Shown in pieces: positions 25,359 to 36,007 of a stretch of DNA of 64,000 nucleotides (the first letter of the stretch is position 1; the number at the start of each line of letters is the position of its first letter). Both the position numbers and the translations under genes were made by a program. A model generated the notes under the pieces. The model did not search any database. It was not told the DNA's origin and was given only the letters and a program-made list of their open reading frames with translations. The stretch comes from Aromatoleum aromaticum EbN1 (GTDB lineage Bacteria > Pseudomonadota > Gammaproteobacteria > Burkholderiales > Rhodocyclaceae): NCBI RefSeq assembly GCF_000025965.1, contig NC_006513.1, forward strand, positions 2,232,001 through 2,296,000, read 5' to 3'.

Positions 25359-27455
25359 GTGGCTCGCAAGACTCCCATTGAGCGTTACCGCAACATCGGT
25401 ATTTCGGCTCACATTGACGCCGGCAAGACAACGACGACCGAGCGCATCCTTTTTTATACCGGCGTGAACCACAAGATTGGTGAAGTTCACGACGGCGCGG
25501 CGACGATGGACTGGATGGAGCAGGAGCAGGAGCGGGGGATCACGATCACCTCGGCTGCGACGACCTGCTTCTGGAAAGGCATGGAAATGTCCTTCCCCGA
25601 GCATCGCTTCAACATCATCGATACGCCGGGACACGTCGATTTCACGATCGAAGTCGAGCGTTCGATGCGCGTTCTCGATGGCGCGTGCATGGTCTACTGC
25701 GCGGTCGGCGGCGTCCAGCCGCAGTCCGAAACCGTGTGGCGGCAGGCGACGAAGTACAAGGTGCCGCGGCTCGCGTTCGTCAACAAGATGGACCGCCAGG
25801 GGGCGAACTTCTTCAAGGTCGTCGAGCAGATGAAGCTGCGCCTCAAGGCCAATCCGGTGCCGATCGTGATTCCGATCGGAGCGGAGGAGAATTTCGTCGG
25901 CGTCGTTGACCTGGTCCGCATGAAGGCCATCTACTGGGATGAAGCGTCTCAGGGCATGAAGTTCGACTATCGCGAGATTCCGGGCGAGCTTCAGGCGACG
26001 GCCGAGGAATGGCGCGAGAAGATGCTCGAAGCCGCTGCCGAAGCCAGCGAAGAGCTGATGAACGAATATCTCGAGAATGGCGATCTGTCGCACGAGAAGA
26101 TCGTTGCCGGCCTGCGTCAGCGCACGATCGCCTGCGAAATCCAGCCGATGTTGTGCGGCACGGCATTCAAGAACAAGGGCGTGCAGCGCATGCTCGACGC
26201 CGTCATCGAACTGCTTCCGTCGCCCGTCGATATTCCTCCGGTTGCCGGCATCGATGACTACGAAAAGCCCGTCGAGCGGCGCGCGGACGATTCCGAGAAG
26301 TTCGCGGCGCTTGCGTTCAAGCTGATGACCGACCCGTTCGTCGGCCAGTTGACGTTCGTGCGGGTGTATTCGGGAGTGCTCAAGTCGGGCGAGACGGTGC
26401 TGAACTCGGTCAAGGGCAAGAAGGAGCGCATCGGCCGGATTCTGCAGATGCATGCGAACGAGCGCCAGGAGATCAAGGAAGTCCTTGCGGGCGACATCGC
26501 CGCGTGCGTCGGTTTGAAGGAAGTGACAACCGGGGAGACGCTGTGCGATCCCAGCGCTCCGATCATCCTCGAGCGCATGGTGTTCCCGGAGCCGGTGATC
26601 CACGTCGCCGTCGAGCCGAAGACCAAGGCCGACCAGGAAAAGATGGGTATTGCGCTCGGCCGTCTCGCTGCGGAAGATCCCTCGTTCCGTGTCCGGACCG
26701 ACGAGGAGTCGGGCCAGACGATCATCTCCGGCATGGGCGAGCTGCACCTCGAAATTCTCGTTGACCGCATGAAGCGCGAATTCAACGTCGAAGCAACGGT
26801 CGGCGCCCCGCAGGTGGCGTACCGCGAAGCGATCCGCAAGCCGGTAGAGCAGGAAGGCAAGTTCGTCAAGCAGTCCGGCGGTCGCGGCCAGTTCGGTCAC
26901 GTGTGGATCAAGCTCGAGCCGAACGAAACGGGCAAGGGCTACGAATTCATCGACGCCATCAAGGGCGGTGTCGTTCCGCGCGAGTACATCCCGGCGGTCG
27001 ACAAAGGCCTGCAGGAGACGCTGCCGAACGGCGTGCTGGCCGGCTTCCCGGTCGTCGACGTCAAGGTCACGCTGTTCGACGGTTCGTACCACGACGTGGA
27101 TTCGAACGAAAACGCGTTCAAGATGGCCGCTTCGATGGCGTTCAAGGACGCGATGCGCAAGGCGAGCCCCGTGCTGCTTGAGCCGATGATGGCAGTGGTC
27201 GTCGAAACTCCCGAGGACTACATGGGCAACGTCATGGGAGATCTTTCCGGTCGCCGCGGCATCGTCCAGGGCATGGACGATCTGCCCGGGGGCATGAAAG
27301 AGGTCAAGGCCGAAGTGCCGCTCGCCGAGATGTTCGGTTACGCGACGCAACTGCGGTCGTTGACGCAGGGTCGCGCGACGTATTCGATGGAATTCAAGCA
27401 CTATTCCGAGGCGCCGAAGAGCGTGGCGGAAGCGGTGATCAACAATCGCAAGTAA
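25359..27455 (+). CDS. fusA: Elongation factor G
   Basis: A 698-residue GTPase that drives translocation. The start is GTG at 25359 ([20 protein letters not shown]). The GTPase motifs are [17 protein letters not shown] and NKMD; the switch region contains [12 protein letters not shown]. Domains III-V follow, with the tip loop [16 protein letters not shown] and the C-terminal [20 protein letters not shown]. It lies between rpsG and tufA with 28 nt to tufA. Confidence 0.98.
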   Translation: MARKTPIERYRNIGISAHIDAGKTTTTERILFYTGVNHKIGEVHDGAATMDWMEQEQERGITITSAATTCFWKGMEMSFPEHRFNIIDTPGHVDFTIEVERSMRVLDGACMVYCAVGGVQPQSETVWRQATKYKVPRLAFVNKMDRQGANFFKVVEQMKLRLKANPVPIVIPIGAEENFVGVVDLVRMKAIYWDEASQGMKFDYREIPGELQATAEEWREKMLEAAAEASEELMNEYLENGDLSHEKIVAGLRQRTIACEIQPMLCGTAFKNKGVQRMLDAVIELLPSPVDIPPVAGIDDYEKPVERRADDSEKFAALAFKLMTDPFVGQLTFVRVYSGVLKSGETVLNSVKGKKERIGRILQMHANERQEIKEVLAGDIAACVGLKEVTTGETLCDPSAPIILERMVFPEPVIHVAVEPKTKADQEKMGIALGRLAAEDPSFRVRTDEESGQTIISGMGELHLEILVDRMKREFNVEATVGAPQVAYREAIRKPVEQEGKFVKQSGGRGQFGHVWIKLEPNETGKGYEFIDAIKGGVVPREYIPAVDKGLQETLPNGVLAGFPVVDVKVTLFDGSYHDVDSNENAFKMAASMAFKDAMRKASPVLLEPMMAVVVETPEDYMGNVMGDLSGRRGIVQGMDDLPGGMKEVKAEVPLAEMFGYATQLRSLTQGRATYSMEFKHYSEAPKSVAEAVINNRK

Positions 27456-27483
27456 TCAACGAACCGAAGCGAGGAATTGAGCA

Positions 27484-28674
27484 ATGGCGAAAGGCAAGTT
27501 TGAGCGGACGAAACCGCACGTAAACGTCGGGACGATCGGTCACGTCGACCACGGCAAGACCACCCTGACGGCGGCGATCACGACGATCCTGTCGAAGAAG
27601 TTCGGCGGCGAGGCGAAAGCCTACGACCAGATCGACGCGGCGCCCGAAGAGAAAGCGCGCGGCATCACGATCAACACCGCTCACGTCGAGTACGAGACGG
27701 CCAACCGTCACTACGCGCACGTCGACTGCCCGGGTCACGCCGACTACGTGAAGAACATGATCACCGGTGCCGCGCAGATGGACGGCGCGATCCTGGTGTG
27801 CTCGGCTGCCGACGGCCCGATGCCGCAGACGCGCGAGCACATCCTGCTCGCGCGCCAGGTCGGCGTGCCGTACATCATCGTGTTCCTGAACAAGTGCGAC
27901 ATGGTCGACGACGAAGAGCTCTTGGAGCTCGTCGAGATGGAAGTGCGCGAGCTGCTGTCGAAGTACGACTTCCCGGGCGACGATGTGCCGATCATCAAGG
28001 GCTCGGCGCTCAAGGCGCTCGAAGGCGACCAGAGCGACATCGGCGAGCCGGCGATCTTCCGCCTGGCCGAAGCGCTCGACAGCTACATCCCGACTCCGGA
28101 GCGCGCGATCGACCGCCCGTTCCTGCTGCCGATCGAAGACGTGTTCTCGATCTCGGGCCGCGGCACGGTGGTGACCGGCCGCGTCGAGCGCGGCATCGTC
28201 AAGGTCGGCGAGGAAGTCGAGATCGTCGGCATCAAGGCGACGGTCAAGACCACCTGCACCGGCGTCGAGATGTTCCGCAAGCTGCTCGACCAGGGCCAGG
28301 CGGGCGACAACGTCGGCGTGCTGCTGCGCGGCACCAAGCGCGAGGACGTCGAGCGCGGCCAGGTGCTGTGCAAGCCCGGTTCGATCAAGCCGCACACGCA
28401 TTTCACCGGTGAAGTGTACGTGCTGTCGAAGGAAGAAGGCGGGCGCCACACGCCGTTCTTCAACAACTATCGTCCGCAGTTCTACTTCCGCACGACCGAC
28501 GTGACCGGTTCGATCGAGCTGCCCGAAGGCACCGAGATGGTCATGCCGGGCGACAACGTGTCGATCACCGTCAAGCTGATGGCGCCGATCGCGATGGAAG
28601 AAGGCCTGCGGTTCGCGATCCGCGAAGGCGGTCGTACCGTCGGCGCCGGGGTCGTCGCCAAGATCATCGAGTAA
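27484..28674 (+). CDS. tufA: Elongation factor Tu, second copy
   Basis: It encodes the same 396-residue EF-Tu as the gene at 11032-12222. The two are identical at the DNA level from the ATG to 4 nt past the stop (28678), and diverge at once outside that block. The ribosome site GCGAGGAATTGAGCA belongs to this copy alone. It ends the str group (rpsL, rpsG, fusA, tufA) and is followed by an intrinsic terminator, so its expression is partly separated from rpsJ. Confidence 0.98.
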   Translation: MAKGKFERTKPHVNVGTIGHVDHGKTTLTAAITTILSKKFGGEAKAYDQIDAAPEEKARGITINTAHVEYETANRHYAHVDCPGHADYVKNMITGAAQMDGAILVCSAADGPMPQTREHILLARQVGVPYIIVFLNKCDMVDDEELLELVEMEVRELLSKYDFPGDDVPIIKGSALKALEGDQSDIGEPAIFRLAEALDSYIPTPERAIDRPFLLPIEDVFSISGRGTVVTGRVERGIVKVGEEVEIVGIKATVKTTCTGVEMFRKLLDQGQAGDNVGVLLRGTKREDVERGQVLCKPGSIKPHTHFTGEVYVLSKEEGGRHTPFFNNYRPQFYFRTTDVTGSIELPEGTEMVMPGDNVSITVKLMAPIAMEEGLRFAIREGGRTVGAGVVAKIIE

Positions 28675-28687
28675 TTGCTCGTCTCCG

Positions 28688-28712
28688 CCCGGGGTTCGTT
28701 GCCCCGGGTTTT
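28688..28712 (+). terminator. Intrinsic terminator between tufA and rpsJ
   Basis: CCCGGGG and CCCCGGG form a perfect 7-bp stem with a 7-nt loop, followed by TTTTCGCTCTTT. It separates the str and S10 groups. Because no separate promoter for rpsJ is obvious in the 21 bp left before it, termination is probably partial. Confidence 0.8.
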
Positions 28713-28733
28713 CGCTCTTTCAGGATTTCATCC

Positions 28734-29045
28734 ATGCAAAACCAGAAAATTCGCATCCGTTTGAAGGCGTTCGACTACCGGCTGATCGATCAGTCCGCTC
28801 TCGAGATCGTCGATACCGCCAAGCGCACGGGTGCGGTGGTCCGCGGCCCCGTGCCGCTGCCGACCCGTATCGAGCGTTTCGACCTGCTGCGCTCGCCGCA
28901 CGTCAACAAGGCATCGCGCGACCAGTTCGAGATTCGTACCCACCAGCGCCTGATGGACATCATCGACCCGACCGACAAGACGGTCGATGCGCTGATGAAG
29001 CTGGATCTCCCCGCCGGGGTTGATGTCGAGATCAAGTTGCAGTAA
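28734..29045 (+). CDS. rpsJ: 30S ribosomal protein S10
   Basis: A 103-residue protein, the same length as in E. coli, that also serves as NusE in antitermination and as the NusG contact. Signatures: [40 protein letters not shown] and [14 protein letters not shown]. First gene of the S10 group. The gap to rplC is unusually long (113 nt) and structured. Confidence 0.98.
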   Translation: MQNQKIRIRLKAFDYRLIDQSALEIVDTAKRTGAVVRGPVPLPTRIERFDLLRSPHVNKASRDQFEIRTHQRLMDIIDPTDKTVDALMKLDLPAGVDVEIKLQ

Positions 29046-29055
29046 GCCGCGCTAG

Positions 29056-29110
29056 TTGCGGAGCTTTGCGAAAGGCCGGTATAATCCGGCCTTTGCGCCT
29101 TTGGGCGCAA
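29056..29110 (+). promoter_or_regulatory. Two adjacent hairpins and promoter-like boxes before rplC
   Basis: AAAGGCCGG (29071-29079) and CCGGCCTTT (29086-29094) form a perfect 9-bp stem whose 6-nt loop is exactly TATAAT. A second stem, TTGCGCC (29093-29099) with GGCGCAA (29104-29110), follows directly. TTGCGG at 29056-29061 lies 18 bp upstream of TATAAT, so the DNA may also act as a promoter for rplC. Regulation by a ribosomal protein is another option. Confidence 0.5.
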
Positions 29111-29158
29111 TTTACGTGATAGGGCCCGGTCAATCGTAACCGGGGACAGGAGAAGAAG

Positions 29159-29803
29159 ATGAGTCTAGGCCTTGTGGGACGCAAGGTTGGCATGACTCGC
29201 ATCTTCGCCGAGGACGGCAGGAGTGTCCCGGTGACGGTGCTTGACGTGTCCAACAATCGCGTAACCCAAATCAAGACGCCTGAAAGCGACGGTTACGCCG
29301 CCGTGCAGGTGACTTTCGGCAAGCGTCGCGCGAGTCGGGTTGGAAAGCCCCTTGCCGGGCACCTTGCCAAGGCCGGCGTCGAAGCCGGTCACATGCTCAA
29401 GGAATTTCGTGTCGAAACCGAGCAGGTCGCTGGCTTCAAGGCCGGTGACGTCGTCGGGGTTGACCTCTTTGCAGTCGGGCAAAAGGTGGATGTCACCGGT
29501 ACGTCGATTGGCAAGGGTTTTTCCGGAGTGGGCAAGCGGCACAATTTCTCGTCGAACCGCGCGTCGCACGGCAACTCCGTGTCGCATAACGCGCCGGGCT
29601 CGATCGGCATGGCTCAGGATCCGGGTCGGGTCTTTCCCGGCAAGCGGATGGCCGGACAGTACGGCAACACCACGTGCACCACTCAGGGTCTCGAAGTGGT
29701 TCGCGTCGATGTTGAGCGTCAGTTGCTCCTGGTGAAGGGGGCGGTACCCGGCTCGAAGGGCGGCGACGTGATCGTCCGCCCGGCGGTCAAGGCCCGTGGC
29801 TGA
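29159..29803 (+). CDS. rplC: 50S ribosomal protein L3
   Basis: A 214-residue protein that reaches the peptidyl-transferase centre. Motifs: [20 protein letters not shown] at the N-terminus and the conserved loop [20 protein letters not shown], which carries the methylated glutamine found in other bacteria. Its ribosome site is ACAGGAGAAGAAG. The rplD start follows after 11 nt. Confidence 0.98.
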   Translation: MSLGLVGRKVGMTRIFAEDGRSVPVTVLDVSNNRVTQIKTPESDGYAAVQVTFGKRRASRVGKPLAGHLAKAGVEAGHMLKEFRVETEQVAGFKAGDVVGVDLFAVGQKVDVTGTSIGKGFSGVGKRHNFSSNRASHGNSVSHNAPGSIGMAQDPGRVFPGKRMAGQYGNTTCTTQGLEVVRVDVERQLLLVKGAVPGSKGGDVIVRPAVKARG

Positions 29804-29814
29804 GCGAGGGCGTA

Positions 29815-30435
29815 ATGGAACTTAAATTATTGAATGATCAGGGTGCGCAGTCGGCAACGCTGCAGGCCTCTGATGCGCTGTTCGGGCGCGACTACAACGA
29901 AGCCCTGATCCATCAGGTCGTTGTGGCGTACATGGCCAATGCCCGCTCGGGCAATCGCGCGCAGAAAGGTCGTGCGGAAGTTTCCAAGTCGACGCGCAAG
30001 CCGTGGCGCCAGAAAGGCACCGGCCGCGCTCGTGCCGGTATGGCGTCGAGCCCGTTGTGGCGCGGAGGTGGCCGGGTTTTCCCGAATTCGCCCGAAGACA
30101 ACTTCTCGCAGAAGCTGAACCGCAAGATGTACCGCGCCGGCGTGGCGTCGATCCTTTCGCAGCTTGCGCGTGAAGACCGTCTGGCGATCGTCGAGAATTT
30201 CAGCGTCGAGGCGCCGAAGACCCGCCTGCTGTCGCAGAAGCTCAAAGGCATGGGGCTCGATTCGGTGCTGGTCATTACCGACGAGTTCGATGAAAACCTG
30301 TTCCTGTCGTCACGGAACCTGCACAAGGTGCTGGTTCTCGAGGTCAGCGAGACGGATCCGGTGTCGCTTGTGCACTACGACCGGGTCATCGTGACCAAGG
30401 GTGCGCTGGCCAAGATGGAGGAGGCCTGGCAATGA
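29815..30435 (+). CDS. rplD: 50S ribosomal protein L4
   Basis: A 206-residue exit-tunnel protein, and in E. coli the repressor of the S10 operon. The tunnel extension [20 protein letters not shown] and [10 protein letters not shown] is intact. The stop overlaps the rplW start by 4 nt (ATGA), giving translational coupling. Confidence 0.98.
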   Translation: MELKLLNDQGAQSATLQASDALFGRDYNEALIHQVVVAYMANARSGNRAQKGRAEVSKSTRKPWRQKGTGRARAGMASSPLWRGGGRVFPNSPEDNFSQKLNRKMYRAGVASILSQLAREDRLAIVENFSVEAPKTRLLSQKLKGMGLDSVLVITDEFDENLFLSSRNLHKVLVLEVSETDPVSLVHYDRVIVTKGALAKMEEAWQ

Positions 30436-30737
30436 GCGGATTTAGCCAAGAGCGTCTGATGCAGGTGCTGCTCGCGCCCCAGATCTCCGAAAAGGCGACG
30501 TATGTCGCCGACAAGAACGAGCAGGTTGTGTTCAAGGTTGCGTCGACCGCGACCAAGCCCGAAGTCAAGGCGGCTGTCGAGTTGCTCTTCAAGGTTGAAG
30601 TGAAGTCGGTGCAGATTGCGAACGTGAAAGGCAAGGTCAAGCGTTTCGGCAAGATGACCGGCCGCCGCAAGGACTGGAAGAAGGCGTTCGTCTGCCTCAA
30701 GCCGGGCCAGGAAATCAACTTCGCGGCCGGGGAGTGA
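30432..30737 (+). CDS. rplW: 50S ribosomal protein L23
   Basis: A 101-residue protein at the tunnel exit that docks trigger factor and SRP. Motifs: [40 protein letters not shown] and [17 protein letters not shown]. It overlaps rplD by 4 nt and lies 6 nt before rplB. Confidence 0.98.
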   Translation: MSGFSQERLMQVLLAPQISEKATYVADKNEQVVFKVASTATKPEVKAAVELLFKVEVKSVQIANVKGKVKRFGKMTGRRKDWKKAFVCLKPGQEINFAAGE

Positions 30738-30743
30738 GGAATC

Positions 30744-31571
30744 ATGGCACTGGTAAAACTTAAGCCTACGTCTGCCGGCCGTCGCGCGATGGTCAAGGTC
30801 GTCAATGCGGATCTCTACAAGGGGCGTCCGCATGCCGCGCTGGTCGAGAAGCAGTCGAAGAACGCCGGCCGCAACAACAGCGGCCGCATCACCGTCCGTC
30901 ACCAGGGTGGTGGGCACAAGCAGCATTACCGTCTGGTGGATTTCCGTCGCAACAAGGACGGCATCGCAGCTCGCGTCGAGCGTGTCGAGTACGACCCGAA
31001 CCGTTCCGCGAACATTGCGCTGATCTGCTACGCCGACGGCGAGCGCGCCTACATCATCGCGCCGAAGGGGCTCGAAGTGGGGCAGACGGTCCTCAGCGGA
31101 CCGGAAGCGCCGATCAAGGCGGGCAACGTGCTGCCGATCCGGAATATTCCGGTCGGTTCCACGATTCACTGTGTCGAGCTGATGCCGGGCAAGGGGGCAC
31201 AGATCGCGCGTGCTGCAGGCACTTCGGTGCAGCTGCTCGCCCGTGAAGGCGCATACGCTCAGCTCCGGTTGCGCTCCGGCGAAGTTCGCCGGGTGCACGT
31301 CGAGTGCCGTGCCGCCATCGGCGTCGTCGGCAACGAAGAGCACGGCCTGCGCAAGATCGGCAAGGCGGGCGCGAACCGCTGGCGCGGTATCCGTCCGACG
31401 GTCCGCGGTGTAGCGATGAATCCGGTCGATCACCCGCACGGTGGTGGCGAGGGCCGGACCGGCGAAGGCGGCGTGGCGCGCAGCCCGTGGGGTCAGCCGG
31501 CGAAGGGCTACCGCACGCGCAGCAACAAGCGCACCGACACGATGATCGTGCAGCGTCGTCACAAGCGTTAA
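30744..31571 (+). CDS. rplB: 50S ribosomal protein L2
   Basis: A 275-residue core protein needed for subunit association and peptidyl transfer. The central [17 protein letters not shown] and the C-terminal [15 protein letters not shown], which holds the conserved histidine near the active centre, are present. Ribosome site: GGGGAGTGAGGAATC. Confidence 0.98.
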   Translation: MALVKLKPTSAGRRAMVKVVNADLYKGRPHAALVEKQSKNAGRNNSGRITVRHQGGGHKQHYRLVDFRRNKDGIAARVERVEYDPNRSANIALICYADGERAYIIAPKGLEVGQTVLSGPEAPIKAGNVLPIRNIPVGSTIHCVELMPGKGAQIARAAGTSVQLLAREGAYAQLRLRSGEVRRVHVECRAAIGVVGNEEHGLRKIGKAGANRWRGIRPTVRGVAMNPVDHPHGGGEGRTGEGGVARSPWGQPAKGYRTRSNKRTDTMIVQRRHKR

Positions 31572-31581
31572 GGGGTAACAA

Positions 31582-31857
31582 ATGGCACGTTCTATTAAAA
31601 AAGGCCCGTTTGTCGACGCGCATCTGCTCAAGAAGGTCGACGCCGTGCGGACGAGCAACGACAAGCGCCCGATCAAGACCTGGTCCCGTCGCTCGACGGT
31701 GTTGCCGGACTTCGTCGGCCTGACGATTGCGGTCCATAACGGTCGGCAGCATGTTCCGGTCTTCGTGTCGGAAAACATGGTTGGTCACAAGCTCGGCGAG
31801 TTCGCCCTGACCCGTACGTTCAAGGGGCACGCGGCGAGCAAGAAGGCGAAGAGGTAA
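31582..31857 (+). CDS. rpsS: 30S ribosomal protein S19
   Basis: A 91-residue head protein that works with S13. Signatures: [39 protein letters not shown] and [17 protein letters not shown]-type sequence (here [20 protein letters not shown]). It sits 10 nt after rplB and 9 nt before rplV. Confidence 0.98.
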   Translation: MARSIKKGPFVDAHLLKKVDAVRTSNDKRPIKTWSRRSTVLPDFVGLTIAVHNGRQHVPVFVSENMVGHKLGEFALTRTFKGHAASKKAKR

Positions 31858-31866
31858 GGAGTCATC

Positions 31867-32196
31867 ATGGAAACCAGAGCAATTCTCCGCGGCGTTCGCC
31901 TGTCGGCCCAGAAGGGGCGGCTGGTGGCGGACCAGGTGCGGGGCAGGCCGGTTGATCAGGCACTCAACATCCTTGCCTTCTCGCCGAAAAAGGGCGCGCA
32001 GATCATCCGCAAAGTGATGGAGTCGGCGATTGCCAATGCAGAACACAACGATGGCGCAGATATTGACACCCTCAAGGTCAAGACGATCTACGTCGAGGAA
32101 GGCATGTCGCTGAAGCGCTTTGCGGCGCGGGCAAAGGGACGCGGGGCCCGCATTCTCAAGCCGACCTGCCACATCTACGTGACCGTCGGGGAATAA
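31867..32196 (+). CDS. rplV: 50S ribosomal protein L22
   Basis: A 109-residue protein lining the exit tunnel and the macrolide site. The N-terminal [20 protein letters not shown] and the tunnel hairpin region [20 protein letters not shown] are intact, with no insertion or deletion typical of erythromycin-resistant forms. Confidence 0.97.
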   Translation: METRAILRGVRLSAQKGRLVADQVRGRPVDQALNILAFSPKKGAQIIRKVMESAIANAEHNDGADIDTLKVKTIYVEEGMSLKRFAARAKGRGARILKPTCHIYVTVGE

Positions 32197-32205
32197 GGGG
32201 TACAT

Positions 32206-33042
32206 ATGGGTCAGAAAATTCATCCGACCGGGTTCCGCCTTGCGGTCACTCGTGATTGGAATTCCCGTTGGTTCGCATCGAGCGGTGATTACTCGAGAAT
32301 GTTGCACGAGGACCTGAAAGTCCGCGATTTTCTCAAGAAGCGTCTTGCTCACGCATCGGTGGGGCGCGTTGTCATCGAACGCCCGGCGAAGAACGCACGG
32401 ATCACCCTTTTCAGCGCACGCCCTGGTGTCGTGATCGGCAAGAAGGGCGAGGACATCGAACTGCTCAAGCGCGAGCTTCAGAAGATCATGGGCGTGCCGG
32501 TGCACGTCAATATCGAAGAAGTGCGCAAGCCGGAAGTCGATGCCAAGCTGATCGCCGACTCGATCGCCCAGCAGCTCGAAAAGCGGATCATGTTCCGCCG
32601 CGCCATGAAGCGCGCAATGCAGAATGCAATGCGGCTCGGCGCACAGGGCATCAAGATCATGAGCGCCGGACGACTGAACGGCGCCGAAATCGCTCGCACC
32701 GAGTGGTACCGCGAAGGCCGCGTTCCGCTGCATACGCTGCGTGCCGATATCGACTATGGCGTATCCGAAGCGAAGACCACCTACGGCATCATCGGTATCA
32801 AGGTGTGGGTGTACAAGGGTGAGATGCTCGGGCGCAACGAGCGGCCTGCGGTCGTCGAGAACGAGAACGAGGCTCGTCGCGGTCGCCGCGCGCCTCGCAA
32901 TGATGCCGGTGACAACCGCGGCGCCAAGCGCCCCGCACGTCGCACGGGTGCCGAACAAGCGGGAGCTGGCGACAAGGCCGGCACCCGGACCAGGAAAGCG
33001 GGAGTAGACGATGCTGCAGCCGTCGAGAAGGAAGTATCGTAA
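32206..33042 (+). CDS. rpsC: 30S ribosomal protein S3
   Basis: A 278-residue mRNA-entry protein, about 45 residues longer than in E. coli (233). The KH domain has [20 protein letters not shown], and [20 protein letters not shown] is the C-domain signature. The extra tail from about residue 220 is rich in Arg, Lys and Ala ([20 protein letters not shown]) and is usual in betaproteobacteria. Its last 32 nt overlap the rplP coding region in another frame. Confidence 0.97.
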   Translation: MGQKIHPTGFRLAVTRDWNSRWFASSGDYSRMLHEDLKVRDFLKKRLAHASVGRVVIERPAKNARITLFSARPGVVIGKKGEDIELLKRELQKIMGVPVHVNIEEVRKPEVDAKLIADSIAQQLEKRIMFRRAMKRAMQNAMRLGAQGIKIMSAGRLNGAEIARTEWYREGRVPLHTLRADIDYGVSEAKTTYGIIGIKVWVYKGEMLGRNERPAVVENENEARRGRRAPRNDAGDNRGAKRPARRTGAEQAGAGDKAGTRTRKAGVDDAAAVEKEVS

Positions 33043-33424
33043 GGAGCAGAAGGGCCGGAACACCGGGATCGCGACGCGCGGCGCCAAAGTCAGTTTCGGC
33101 GAGTTCGGGCTCAAGGCGATCGGCCGCGGTCGTCTGACCGCCCGTCAGATCGAGTCCGCACGACGGGCGATGACCCGGCACATCAAGCGGGGCGGGCGCA
33201 TCTGGATCCGGATTTTCCCGGACAAGCCGATCTCGAAGAAGCCAGCTGAAGTGCGGATGGGTAACGGCAAGGGGAACCCGGAATACTGGGTTGCCGAGAT
33301 TCAGCCCGGCAAGGTGTTGTATGAGATGGACGGTGTCGACGAGACGCTCGCCCGCGAAGCGTTCCGGCTTGCTGCTGCGAAGCTTCCGCTCGAGACGGTC
33401 TTTGTTCATCGTCAAATGGGGTGA
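33011..33424 (+). CDS. rplP: 50S ribosomal protein L16
   Basis: A 137-residue protein that binds the A-site tRNA elbow. The canonical start [19 protein letters not shown] begins inside rpsC, so the two genes overlap by 32 nt. [21 protein letters not shown] and the [20 protein letters not shown] loop are present. Confidence 0.97.
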
Positions 33425-33426
33425 GC

Positions 33427-33621
33427 ATGAAAGCGAGTGAACTCCGCGCGAAGAGCGCCGGTGAATTGAATCAAGAATTGCTCGAACTGCTGAAAGCGCA
33501 GTTTTCGTTGCGTATGCAACTTGCGACTCAGCAGCTCGGCAATACGAGCCAACTCGGGAAAGTGCGTCGCGACATCGCGCGCGTCCGCACGCTCCTGCAG
33601 GAAAAGGCGGTGCAGAAATGA
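33427..33621 (+). CDS. rpmC: 50S ribosomal protein L29
   Basis: A 64-residue two-helix protein at the tunnel exit. The ATG at 33427 gives [23 protein letters not shown] 6 nt upstream that overlaps the rplP stop is a possible but less likely start. The stop overlaps rpsQ by 4 nt. Confidence 0.96.
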
Positions 33622-33887
33622 CCGAGCAGATCGAAAAAGTCAGGCGCGCGCTCGTTGGACGTGTGGTCAGCGACAAGATGCAGAACACGGTGACGGTTCT
33701 CGTCGAGCGCCGTGTGAAGCACGAGCTCTACGGCAAGGTGATCACGCGGTCCGCGAAGTATCACGCGCACGTCGAAGACGGTGGAGCAGCGGCCGGCGAT
33801 CTGGTTGAAATCGAGGAATGCCGTCCGATTTCAAAGACCAAGTCGTGGCGTGTGGCCAAGGTGCTCGAGAAGGCTCGGGTCATCTGA
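33618..33887 (+). CDS. rpsQ: 30S ribosomal protein S17
   Basis: An 89-residue OB-fold 16S rRNA-binding protein. Signatures: [40 protein letters not shown] and [20 protein letters not shown]. It starts inside the rpmC stop (ATGA). Last gene of the S10 group; the spc promoter follows. Confidence 0.97.
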
Positions 33888-33906
33888 GCGTAGTGTAGGT
33901 TTTCGG

Positions 33907-33947
33907 ACAGCTTGGCAATGCAGCGCCAAGCTGTTATAGTTTTTATC
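33907..33947 (+). promoter_or_regulatory. spc operon promoter embedded in an attenuator hairpin
   Basis: TTGGCA (33912-33917) and TATAGT (33935-33940) are spaced by 17 bp, each matching the sigma-70 consensus at 5 of 6 bases. The same DNA is a perfect 10-bp hairpin, ACAGCTTGGC (33907-33916) with GCCAAGCTGT (33925-33934), followed by a T-rich tail. In E. coli the spc promoter occupies the same rpsQ-rplN gap. As RNA it could end transcripts from the S10 group. Confidence 0.8.
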
Positions 33948-34029
33948 TTTGCTTTTCGCTCTTCGGGGCTTTCTACCCGTACGGGTTCCAAGACTGACCG
34001 CTGTAGCGGGGCAAGTTGGAGATAAATTC

Positions 34030-34398
34030 ATGATTCAAATGCAGTCCAGGCTGGACGTTGCCGACAATACCGGTGCGCGTTCAGTGATGTGCATCAAGGT
34101 CCTTGGTGGTTCCAAGCGCCGCTACGCGGGTATCGGCGACATCATCAAGGTCACCGTCAAGGATGCCGCGCCCCGTGGGCGCGTGAAAAAGGGCGATATC
34201 TACAGCGCCGTCGTCGTGCGCACCGCCAAGGGCGTGCGTCGTCCCGACGGTTCGCTCGTCAAGTTCGATGGCAATGCCGCAGTGCTGCTCAACAACAAGC
34301 TCGAGCCGATCGGTACGCGCATCTTCGGGCCGGTGACGCGCGAGCTGCGCACCGAGCGCTTCATGAAGATTGTTTCGCTCGCGCCTGAAGTGCTCTAA
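34030..34398 (+). CDS. rplN: 50S ribosomal protein L14
   Basis: A 122-residue protein at the subunit interface. The start ATG at 34030 follows TTGGAGATAAATTC. Signatures: [40 protein letters not shown] and [21 protein letters not shown] longer frame upstream begins in the promoter region and is not used. First gene of the spc group. Confidence 0.98.
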
Positions 34399-34410
34399 GG
34401 AGGGCGTGAG

Positions 34411-34728
34411 ATGAACAAGATCCGCAAAGGTGATGAAGTGGTGGTTCTGGCCGGCAAGGATCGCGGCCGGCGCGGCGTCGTGCTGAGTCGCGTCGACGAC
34501 GAGCGGCTGCTCGTCGAAGGCGTGAATCGGGTCAAGAAGCACGTGCGTCCGAACCCGCTCAAGGGTGAAGTGGGCGGCATCGTCGAGAAAGAGATGCCTC
34601 TGCATATTTCCAACGTCGCATTGTTCAATCCCGCAGCCCAGAAGGGCGATCGCGTGGGAATCCGGGTGCTTGAGGACGGCCGCAAGGTGCGCTTCTTCAA
34701 GTCGAATGGCGAACTGGTGGACGCGTAA
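34411..34728 (+). CDS. rplX: 50S ribosomal protein L24
   Basis: A 105-residue assembly initiator. The KOW motif [20 protein letters not shown] opens the protein and [20 protein letters not shown] follows. It is 12 nt after rplN and 9 nt before rplE. Confidence 0.98.
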   Translation: MNKIRKGDEVVVLAGKDRGRRGVVLSRVDDERLLVEGVNRVKKHVRPNPLKGEVGGIVEKEMPLHISNVALFNPAAQKGDRVGIRVLEDGRKVRFFKSNGELVDA

Positions 34729-34737
34729 GGAGTGGCA

Positions 34738-35277
34738 ATGGCGCGCTTGCAGGAATTCTACAAAGAAACGGTGGCTCCGGACCTGCTCAAGCAGTTCGGA
34801 TACAAGTCCGTGATGGAAGTGCCGCGCATCACCAAGATCACCCTGAACATGGGTGTCGGTGAGGCTGTCGGCGACAAGAAGATTCTCGAACATGCGGTTG
34901 GCGACATGGTCAAGATCGCCGGGCAGAAGCCGGTGGTGACGAAAGCCCGCAAGTCGATTGCAGGATTCAAGATTCGTGACGGTTACCCGATCGGCTGCAT
35001 GGTGACGTTGCGTGGCGCGAAGATGTTCGAGTTCCTCGATCGCCTGGTGACCGTGGCGATGCCGCGGATCCGCGACTTTCGCGGCATTGGCGGCAAGGGT
35101 TTCGACGGTCGTGGCAACTACAACCTCGGCGTCAAGGAACAGATCATTTTCCCCGAAATCGAGTACGACAAGATCGATGCCCTTCGGGGGATGAACATCA
35201 GTATCACGACGACCGCCAAGAGCGATCAGGAAGCTCGGGCCCTGCTCGTCGCGTTCAAGTTCCCGTTCAAGAATTGA
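34738..35277 (+). CDS. rplE: 50S ribosomal protein L5
   Basis: A 179-residue 5S rRNA-binding protein, the same length as in E. coli. The ATG at 34738 sits 5 nt after AAGGAG; a GTG 6 nt upstream overlaps that ribosome site and is rejected. Signatures: [40 protein letters not shown] and [20 protein letters not shown]. Confidence 0.97.
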   Translation: MARLQEFYKETVAPDLLKQFGYKSVMEVPRITKITLNMGVGEAVGDKKILEHAVGDMVKIAGQKPVVTKARKSIAGFKIRDGYPIGCMVTLRGAKMFEFLDRLVTVAMPRIRDFRGIGGKGFDGRGNYNLGVKEQIIFPEIEYDKIDALRGMNISITTTAKSDQEARALLVAFKFPFKN

Positions 35278-35284
35278 GGAAGTT

Positions 35285-35590
35285 ATGGCGAAACTGTCCC
35301 TGATCAATCGAGAAGAGAAGCGCCGCAAGACGGTCGAGAAATTCGCCGCCAAGCGGGCCGCGCTGATCGCTCAGATCAATGATTTCAAGCTGCCGGAAGA
35401 GGAGCGCATGGTTGCTCGTCTGAAGCTGCAGCAGTTGCCGCGCAATGCAAGTCCGGTTCGGGAGCGTAATCGCTGTGCCTTGACCGGGCGTCCGCGCGGT
35501 GTGTTCCGCAAGTTCGGATTGTGCCGTAACAAGCTGCGCGACCTGGCGTTCCGCGGCGAGGTGCCCGGCATGACCAAGGCGAGCTGGTAA
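35285..35590 (+). CDS. rpsN: 30S ribosomal protein S14
   Basis: A 101-residue protein of the long, zinc-free type: the C-x-x-C pairs of the short form are missing. Signatures: [20 protein letters not shown] and [20 protein letters not shown]. It lies between rplE and rpsH in the usual spc order. Confidence 0.98.
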   Translation: MAKLSLINREEKRRKTVEKFAAKRAALIAQINDFKLPEEERMVARLKLQQLPRNASPVRERNRCALTGRPRGVFRKFGLCRNKLRDLAFRGEVPGMTKASW

Positions 35591-35602
35591 GGAGATTATC
35601 GT

Positions 35603-35998
35603 ATGAGTATGTCCGATCCCATCGCCGACATGCTGACCCGTATCCGTAACGGTCAGCAGGCTCAGAAAGTGAGCGTGTCGATGCCTTGCTCGAAGCTGAA
35701 GGTCGCGATCGCGAAAGTCCTGCAGGACGAAGGCTATATCGACGGCTATTCCATTCGCGAAGCGGGTGGCAAGCCGGAACTGGATGTTGCACTCAAGTAC
35801 TATGCCGGCCGCCCGGTCATCGAGCGGATCGAGCGCGTCAGCCGCCCCGGTCTGCGCGTATACAAGGGTAGCGGCGATCTTCCCCGTGTCATGAACGGAC
35901 TGGGTGTCGCGATCGTGTCGACCCCACGCGGTGTCATGACGGACCGTGCGGCGCGTGCCGGCCGGGTCGGCGGCGAAGTCATTTGTTACGTCGCATAA
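35603..35998 (+). CDS. rpsH: 30S ribosomal protein S8
   Basis: A 131-residue 16S rRNA-binding protein; in E. coli it represses the spc operon at the L5 site. Signatures: [40 protein letters not shown] and [20 protein letters not shown]. Two in-frame ATG codons (35603 and 35609) could start it; the first is nearer the usual length. Confidence 0.97.
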   Translation: MSMSDPIADMLTRIRNGQQAQKVSVSMPCSKLKVAIAKVLQDEGYIDGYSIREAGGKPELDVALKYYAGRPVIERIERVSRPGLRVYKGSGDLPRVMNGLGVAIVSTPRGVMTDRAARAGRVGGEVICYVA

Positions 35999-36007
35999 GG
36001 GGGGATC

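Noticed and set aside
31114-33114. A 666-codon minus-strand frame over rplB to rpsC
   Set aside because: It is an antisense shadow of four well-recognised ribosomal protein genes and contains no domain.
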